From the NCBI GenBank assembly GCA_937930695.1, contig CALHCB010000102.1, forward strand, positions 1-37,825: DNA of 37,825 nucleotides, written 5' to 3'. Every line of letters starts with the position of its first letter. Positions within the stretch are counted from its first letter, which is position 1. Positions 33,387 through 37,825 of this stretch are shown here, piece after piece. Position numbers and translations under genes: made by a program. Source of the DNA: an uncultured Acidimicrobiales bacterium. GTDB taxonomy: Bacteria > Actinomycetota > Acidimicrobiia > Acidimicrobiales > SZUA-35. The notes under the pieces were generated by a model. It worked only from the letters and a program-made list of their open reading frames with translations, ran no database searches and had not been told where the DNA came from.

Positions 33387-34436
33387 ATGCCCCGCGATGA
33401 GTGGGTAGCTCCCGAGCCAGTAGCCGAAGAGCAGCAAGGTGAGGTCCTCGATGAAGCCGGTCTTCGCCCTCGATCCCTCGAGGACTTCGTCGGTCAGCGA
33501 GAGCTGAAAGATCGTCTCGGAATCATGCTCGACGCGGCAAGCGCTCGAAACCAAGCAGCAGATCACCTCCTGTTCGCGGGACCTCCTGGGCTGGGAAAGA
33601 CAACACTCGCAGCCATCGTGGCGGCGGAATTGGGGGCGCAGATGTATCCAACATCTGGTCCCGCGATCGAGAAGCCTGGTGATCTCGCCTCGATCCTGTC
33701 CAGCTTGGAGCGCGGCGATGTGCTCTTCATCGATGAGATTCATCGCCTACCCCGAATCGTTGAAGAGGTGCTCTATCCGGCCATGGAGGACCTGCAGATC
33801 GATGTGATCATTGGCACCGGGCCCGCCGCACGATCGATTCGCTTTGATCTCGAACCGTTCACGCTCGTTGGCGCCACCACACGCATGGGTCTCATCACCG
33901 GACCGTTGCGTGATCGATTCGGCTTCAACTTTCGGCTCGAGTTCTACGGCGCAGACGATCTCGAACTCATCGTGACCCGGGCGGCCGCAATCCTCGGCGT
34001 CGAAATCTCAAAGTCGGGTGCTGGTGAGATTGCCAGGCGAAGCCGAGGAACGCCCCGTATTGCCAACAGGCTGCTTCGTCGGGTGCAAGACTTCGCCGAG
34101 GTGAGGGGCGACGGCACCATCAACCAACAAACCGCGGCCGATGGCCTTGCGCTTTTCGGAATCGATGAACTCGGCCTGGACATGGTCGACCGCCGGTTGC
34201 TGGAGAACCTGTGCGGGAACTTCAGCGGAGGGCCGGTTGGCCTCAAGACGCTTGCGATCAGCGTTGCCGAACCGACCGAGACCGTCGAAGATGTGATCGA
34301 GCCGTTCCTGATTCAGCAAGGTTTGCTGCTGCGCACTTCTCAAGGTCGAGTGGCGACGCCAGCTGCTTGGCGTCACGTGGGTCTGCAGCCGCCAGATGAT
34401 GCGCCGGACGGTCCAGAGTCTTCGGTGTTCAGTTAG
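33387..34436 (+). CDS. ruvB: Holliday junction branch migration helicase RuvB
   Basis: Hexameric AAA+ motor for branch migration. The 349 residues have LRPRSLEDFVGQ at 26-37, Walker A FAGPPGLGKTT (Lys71), Walker B VLFIDEIHRL (112-121), sensor 1 LVGATTRMG and arginine finger region GPLRDRFG, then the winged-helix C-terminus with GLLLRTSQGRVAT. Length and order are normal. It is the third gene of ruvCAB; queA begins 11 nt after its stop. Confidence 0.97.
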   Translation: MPRDEWVAPEPVAEEQQGEVLDEAGLRPRSLEDFVGQRELKDRLGIMLDAASARNQAADHLLFAGPPGLGKTTLAAIVAAELGAQMYPTSGPAIEKPGDLASILSSLERGDVLFIDEIHRLPRIVEEVLYPAMEDLQIDVIIGTGPAARSIRFDLEPFTLVGATTRMGLITGPLRDRFGFNFRLEFYGADDLELIVTRAAAILGVEISKSGAGEIARRSRGTPRIANRLLRRVQDFAEVRGDGTINQQTAADGLALFGIDELGLDMVDRRLLENLCGNFSGGPVGLKTLAISVAEPTETVEDVIEPFLIQQGLLLRTSQGRVATPAAWRHVGLQPPDDAPDGPESSVFS

Positions 34437-34447
34437 CGCAGCTGTTC

Positions 34448-35494
34448 GTGCCTGATTTCTCAACTGACGAATTCGACTACGAGCTCCCTGAGGCGTTAAT
34501 CGGCCAGGTTCCGACTGAACCGCGAGACGCAGCTCGGCTCCTCGATGCCCGCGACGCAGCACCGGTTCACCGACATGTTCGGGATCTACCCGACCTTCTG
34601 CAACCAGGCGATCTTCTCGTGGTGAACGACACCAAGGTGTTGCCCGCACGCTTCCATCTCGTAAAGCCAACCGGGGGAGCTGTTGAGGTTCTGTTGCTCG
34701 AACCGACCGGTCGCCATCTCGAGTGGCGGGCTTTGGTGAAGCCCGGCAAGCGGCTGCATGTCGGGACCACACTCTCGACACCACCGACTGCAAATCGATC
34801 GAGCCGCGATGTGCTGACGATCGTCGACCAGCTCGACGATGGCAGACGAGTGGTCGAGTTGATCGACCACGAGGTTCTGGACGAGTTGGGAACCGTTCCT
34901 CTCCCGCCGTACATCACCGCACCGCTCGGTGATCCCGACCGCTATCAGACGGTGTACGCCCAGGAGCCAGGCTCGGTCGCTGCCCCGACTGCCGGTCTCC
35001 ACCTCACCGATACTGTCCTGGACCGCCTGGCGGAACGAGGTGTCGGTCTGGCCCGAGTTGAGCTGCGCGTCGGCCTCGGAACGTTCCGCCCGATCACGAC
35101 TGATTCAGTGCTTGACCACGACATGCACGCGGAGCGCTATCGCATCGAGCCTGCTGTTTGGGATCAGATTCGCAGCGCCAAGCGGGTCATCGCGGTCGGC
35201 ACAACGACGGTACGAACCCTGGAGTCAGCGGCAAGCACGGGGCAACTCGAGGGAGAGACTCGGCTGTTCATCCATCGGGGATTCGATTGGAAAGTGGTCG
35301 ATCTCTTAATGACGAACTTTCACGTCCCTCGGTCGTCGTTGTTGGTGATGATCGACGCGTTCGTGGGACCGCGCTGGCGTCAGCTGTACGAGGATGCGGT
35401 CCACGAGCAGTATCGGTTCCTGAGTTTCGGCGACGCCATGTTGCTCCAGCGCATGCCGAACGAGGCGAGCGAAGGCTTCGGGCACGCGCCCTGA
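34448..35494 (+). CDS. queA: S-adenosylmethionine:tRNA ribosyltransferase-isomerase QueA
   Basis: Transfers and isomerises the ribosyl group of SAM onto preQ1 in tRNA, giving epoxyqueuosine at position 34. The 348 residues start (GTG) MPDFSTDEFDYELPEALIGQ and contain the signature RDAARLL, GDLLVVNDTKVLPARF, PLPPYI, YQTVYAQEPGSVAAPTAGLH and TTTVRTLE, all characteristic of QueA. It follows ruvB by 11 nt as in many bacteria and precedes tgt by 35 nt. QueG/QueH, the next enzymes, are not in the window. Confidence 0.96.
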   Translation: MPDFSTDEFDYELPEALIGQVPTEPRDAARLLDARDAAPVHRHVRDLPDLLQPGDLLVVNDTKVLPARFHLVKPTGGAVEVLLLEPTGRHLEWRALVKPGKRLHVGTTLSTPPTANRSSRDVLTIVDQLDDGRRVVELIDHEVLDELGTVPLPPYITAPLGDPDRYQTVYAQEPGSVAAPTAGLHLTDTVLDRLAERGVGLARVELRVGLGTFRPITTDSVLDHDMHAERYRIEPAVWDQIRSAKRVIAVGTTTVRTLESAASTGQLEGETRLFIHRGFDWKVVDLLMTNFHVPRSSLLVMIDAFVGPRWRQLYEDAVHEQYRFLSFGDAMLLQRMPNEASEGFGHAP

Positions 35495-35529
35495 GGCGGA
35501 TTTTCGTCGGCCGCTGATTGAATCGGGGC

Positions 35530-36627
35530 ATGGCGTTGCGGATTGAAGTAGCTCATACGGACGGTGCCGCGAGAACGGGGAGAATCGTCACGGATCGAGG
35601 CGAGATACCCACGCCCGTCTTCATGCCCGTCGGAACCAGGGCTGCGGTCAAGACGCTCGACACCGAAGACCTCGAACGGCTCGGGCCGCCGATCGTGCTC
35701 GGCAACACCTATCACCTCATGGAACGACCCGGTGCCGACCTGATCGAGCGAATGGGCGGTCTTCATCAGTTCATGAACTGGTCTGGTCATCTGCTCACGG
35801 ATTCGGGTGGCTATCAGATCTTCTCCTTGGAGCCCAAGGTGTCTGAGGAGTCAGCCATCTTCAAGTCCGTCTACGACGGTTCGGCCGTGGAACTCTCGCC
35901 GGAACGATCGGTGCATGTGCAACAACAGCTGGGGGCAGACATCGCGATGGTCCTGGATGTGTGCCCGCCGCTCCCGTCGGAACGTCAGGTGCAAGTTGAT
36001 GCATTGGAGCGAACACTGCGGTGGGCCGAGCGATCCAAGGCCGCCCACACACGGACGGACCAGGCGCAATTCGGCATCGTGCAGGGCGGCATTGATCTAG
36101 AGCTTCGAACAGACTCCGCCCGACGTACGGTCGAGATCGGATTCGATGGCTATGCCATCGGAGGTCTCTCCGTCGGTGAAGACCGGACAGAGATGATTCC
36201 GGCCCTCGCAGCAGCCACGGCGGAATTGCCTGCGGACAAGCCTCGGTACTTCATGGGCCTCGGTGATCCGGTTGGATTGGTCGAAGCGGTGGCGAACGGT
36301 GTCGACATGTTCGACTGTGTCTTGCCGACGCGCCTTGCCCGACATGGGACCGCATTGACCTCTGAGGGACGTCTCAACCTTCGGAACCTGAAATTTGCCG
36401 AGGATGACGGGCCAATCGATCCATCGTTCGACCATCCGTGGTCGAATCGATACTCGCGGGCCTACATCCGGCACCTGCTGGTGACCAACGAGTCCACGGC
36501 AGGGCGAATCATCACGCTGCACAACTTGGCATGGCTCAGTGATCTGACTGCACAAATGCGGGCGGCAATCGTCGATGGAACGTTCCAGGACCTACGCACG
36601 AAGATTCTTGACGTCTGGGCTCGTTGA
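35530..36627 (+). CDS. tgt: tRNA-guanine(34) transglycosylase lacking the canonical zinc cysteines
   Basis: Exchanges G34 of GUN-anticodon tRNAs for preQ1, the step before QueA. The 365 residues from ATG 35530 carry the active-site TDSGGYQ (Asp91), nucleophile FDCVLPTR (Asp262), GGLSVGE and the DVCPP substrate pocket. The usual C-terminal zinc motif (CxCxxC plus His) is altered: where E. coli has DPECDCYTCRNYSRAYL this protein has DPSFDHPWSNRYSRAYI. The three Cys positions are thus Phe300, His302 and Ser305, although His331 (TLHNL) remains. A TTG at 35518 is an alternative start; the ATG matches the family N-terminus. The stop lies inside a hairpin. Confidence 0.92.
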   Translation: MALRIEVAHTDGAARTGRIVTDRGEIPTPVFMPVGTRAAVKTLDTEDLERLGPPIVLGNTYHLMERPGADLIERMGGLHQFMNWSGHLLTDSGGYQIFSLEPKVSEESAIFKSVYDGSAVELSPERSVHVQQQLGADIAMVLDVCPPLPSERQVQVDALERTLRWAERSKAAHTRTDQAQFGIVQGGIDLELRTDSARRTVEIGFDGYAIGGLSVGEDRTEMIPALAAATAELPADKPRYFMGLGDPVGLVEAVANGVDMFDCVLPTRLARHGTALTSEGRLNLRNLKFAEDDGPIDPSFDHPWSNRYSRAYIRHLLVTNESTAGRIITLHNLAWLSDLTAQMRAAIVDGTFQDLRTKILDVWAR

Positions 36628-36653
36628 CAACGAGTTGGGCCGTGCTCGGCCAA
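36620..36653 (+). terminator. Double hairpin at the tgt 3' end
   Basis: CTCGTT (36620-36625), loop GAC, AACGAG (36629-36634) form a perfect 6-bp stem containing the tgt TGA. Directly after it TTG-GGCC and GGCCAA (36635-36653) form a second stem with one bulge around CGTGCT. Together they are a plausible terminator separating tgt from yajC. There is no T-tract. Confidence 0.45.
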
Positions 36654-36701
36654 ATCGACCTTGATTCCGCTGCGTGTCACCGAAAATGGCAGGTGAACCG
36701 C

Positions 36702-36721
36702 TAGCGTTCGGCCGCTGGAGG
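36702..36721 (+). promoter_or_regulatory. Candidate -10 box and Shine-Dalgarno of yajC-secD
   Basis: TAGCGT (36702-36707) is a likely -10, and GGAGG (36717-36721) stands 5 nt before the GTG at 36727. It is one of the few strong Shine-Dalgarno sequences in the window, so this operon is translated from a short leader. Confidence 0.55.
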
Positions 36722-36726
36722 TTCCC

Positions 36727-37008
36727 GTGCAACTCTTGATCATCTATGGCGTCATCCTCGTCGGTCTGATCTTCTTCTACATTCTTCCGCAGCGCCGCAA
36801 GGCAGCTGAGAGCGCCGCGATGCTCGCTGCGATCGAAGAGGGCGACGAAGTATTCATGACCTCGGGCATCTATGGCTTCGTGTCCGCCGTTGACAGCGAC
36901 ACGCTTTGGGTCGAGGTGGCTCCGAACATCGACATCAAGGTCGCCCGGTCGGCCATCCAAGGCAAGATCGCGCCTCCTGGCGCTGCTGACGCCGACGACG
37001 AGGATTGA
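36727..37008 (+). CDS. yajC: Preprotein translocase subunit YajC
   Basis: Small Sec accessory membrane protein that associates with SecDF. The 93 residues have a single N-terminal transmembrane helix (about 3-20), then the conserved FYILPQRRKAAE and the small soluble domain with EGDEVFMTSGIYGFV, ending in an acidic tail. The start is GTG 36727 behind GGAGG. secD begins 2 nt after its stop, the standard order. Confidence 0.94.
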   Translation: MQLLIIYGVILVGLIFFYILPQRRKAAESAAMLAAIEEGDEVFMTSGIYGFVSAVDSDTLWVEVAPNIDIKVARSAIQGKIAPPGAADADDED

Positions 37009-37010
37009 TC

Positions 37011-37825
37011 GTGGCCAAGGCCCAAGGAGTTCCATCGAGCTACCTGTGGTCAGCCCTTGGGCTGGTTGCAGCAGCAATTCTCGGCATGGTCTACACGATC
37101 GTGTCTGGCAATGAACCGCTTCTCGGGCTTGACCTGCAGGGCGGTGTGTCCGTGGTGTATCAGCCCACCGAAGACGCCGACGAAGAGTCGCTCGAACAGA
37201 CGGTGGAGATCATCCGCAATCGTGTCGATGGTCTTGGCGTTGCCGAACCAGAGATTTCCCGACAGGGCGACACCATTGTCGTGGACCTGCCTGGAGTTGA
37301 AGAACAGCAGCGAGCCCTGGAGCTCGTGGGTGACACCGCCGAACTGAGATTCCGGCCCGTGTTGCTCGATCCGTCCTCGATGGCCCAGCTTGCGCTCGTC
37401 GGCGACAGCGAATTCGACCCGGAACTCGACACGAGTGCCGTCACTCCTGGTGACGATGGCGAGCCTGTTGATGGTGAGCCTGCTGACGAAGTCGACGAGT
37501 CAGAGTCCGATGAAGACGAAGAACAGGGTCTTCGCCCGCTGCGCGGGCGCCAGACCGATGACGAACCTGTCGATGACGAGCCGGCTGATGCTGATGGCGC
37601 ACCAGCACCCGAAGACGAGCCAGCTGAGGACGAACCCGCCGAGGATGACGCCGATGCGCCCCCCGTCGCGGTTGAGTCTCCCTCGACGGTGTCCGCGGTC
37701 GCGCAGAACGTCGAGGACGTGTGTGTCGGGGCGACCGAGCCGACCGACCCAGAGCTCGACAATGCCGAGGACTATGTCGTGCTCGCCGGTTCTGAAGGAG
37801 GCCTGTACTGCCTCGGACCATCGCT
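37011..37825 (+). CDS. secD: Protein translocase subunit SecD, 3' truncated by the window
   Basis: Proton-driven Sec motor subunit aiding late steps of protein export. 271 residues are visible from GTG 37011 (GAGG at 37000-37003). They comprise an N-terminal transmembrane helix (about 11-31), LLGLDLQGGVSVVYQ (37-51), and the P1 base motif VEIIRNRVDGLGVAEPEI (65-82). A region of about 90 residues (133-220) is almost wholly Asp, Glu, Pro and Ala and should be an unstructured acidic insertion in the extracytoplasmic head domain. Insertions of low complexity here are known from other actinobacterial SecD. The remaining transmembrane helices lie beyond the window. Confidence 0.92.
   Translation, partial: MAKAQGVPSSYLWSALGLVAAAILGMVYTIVSGNEPLLGLDLQGGVSVVYQPTEDADEESLEQTVEIIRNRVDGLGVAEPEISRQGDTIVVDLPGVEEQQRALELVGDTAELRFRPVLLDPSSMAQLALVGDSEFDPELDTSAVTPGDDGEPVDGEPADEVDESESDEDEEQGLRPLRGRQTDDEPVDDEPADADGAPAPEDEPAEDEPAEDDADAPPVAVESPSTVSAVAQNVEDVCVGATEPTDPELDNAEDYVVLAGSEGGLYCLGPS

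Overview
The window is a compact, GC-rich, actinobacterial-type chromosomal segment with 32 protein genes and no recognisable RNA gene, IS element, CRISPR array or prophage. The longest gaps between genes are only about 170-175 bases (2967-3135 and 14320-14494). The organism is inferred to be a high-GC actinobacterium outside the classical mycolic-acid group, most likely of the Acidimicrobiia type. The reasons are a mycobacterium-like gene order (thrS, HIT, PI-phosphate synthase, PatA-like acyltransferase, PimA, then pdxS/pdxT, yebC, ruvCAB, yajC/secD), an InhA-like enoyl reductase, an MshC-like cysteine ligase, and many TANNNT boxes placed 6-10 nt before start codons, as expected for leaderless mRNAs. 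The taxon is an inference, not a measurement.

Layout. 1-2966: a 5'-truncated flavoprotein disulfide reductase and a CPA1 Na+/H+ antiporter. 2967-3135: a convergent gap with two copies of a hairpin element. 3136-5739: a biotin carboxylase/BCCP subunit and, divergently 18 nt away, biotin ligase. 5801-10980: an envelope block of two CNNM/CorC-type membrane proteins flanked by two secreted coiled-coil M23 peptidases. 10990-13513: an aminoglycoside-phosphotransferase-like kinase with a C-terminal DUF6285-like region and an alpha/beta hydrolase. 13540-16597: enoyl-ACP reductase, an MshC/CysS-type ligase and a PlsC-type acyltransferase. 16660-22543: thrS, HIT phosphorylase, an unknown two-helix membrane protein, and the phosphatidylinositol-mannoside genes. 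22625-24567: an M48-like protein that has lost its zinc site, and a DUF3048 lipoprotein. 24666-26171: PLP synthase PdxS/PdxT. 26156-29356 (minus): a 1066-residue class III cyclase/STAND ATPase. 29440-30192: YebC. 30195-32121 (minus): an ABC-2 exporter. 32202-34436: ruvCAB. 34448-36627: queA and tgt for queuosine. 36727 to the window end: yajC and the start of secD.

How the genes fit together. Envelope building dominates: fatty-acid elongation (FabI), acyl-CoA carboxylation, phosphatidate and PI/PIM synthesis, peptidoglycan hydrolases and Sec export. The rest is core housekeeping: Holliday-junction resolution, vitamin B6, queuosine, tRNA charging and a possible mycothiol step. No complete new defence or mobile system is visible. 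The items most worth a second look are the zinc-site-less M48 homologue (22625-23452), a tRNA-guanine transglycosylase lacking all three zinc cysteines (35530-36627), a cyclase with a non-canonical purine-selecting pair (26156-29356), the MshC/CysS hybrid (14495-15646), and small tandem duplications that straddle stop codons.
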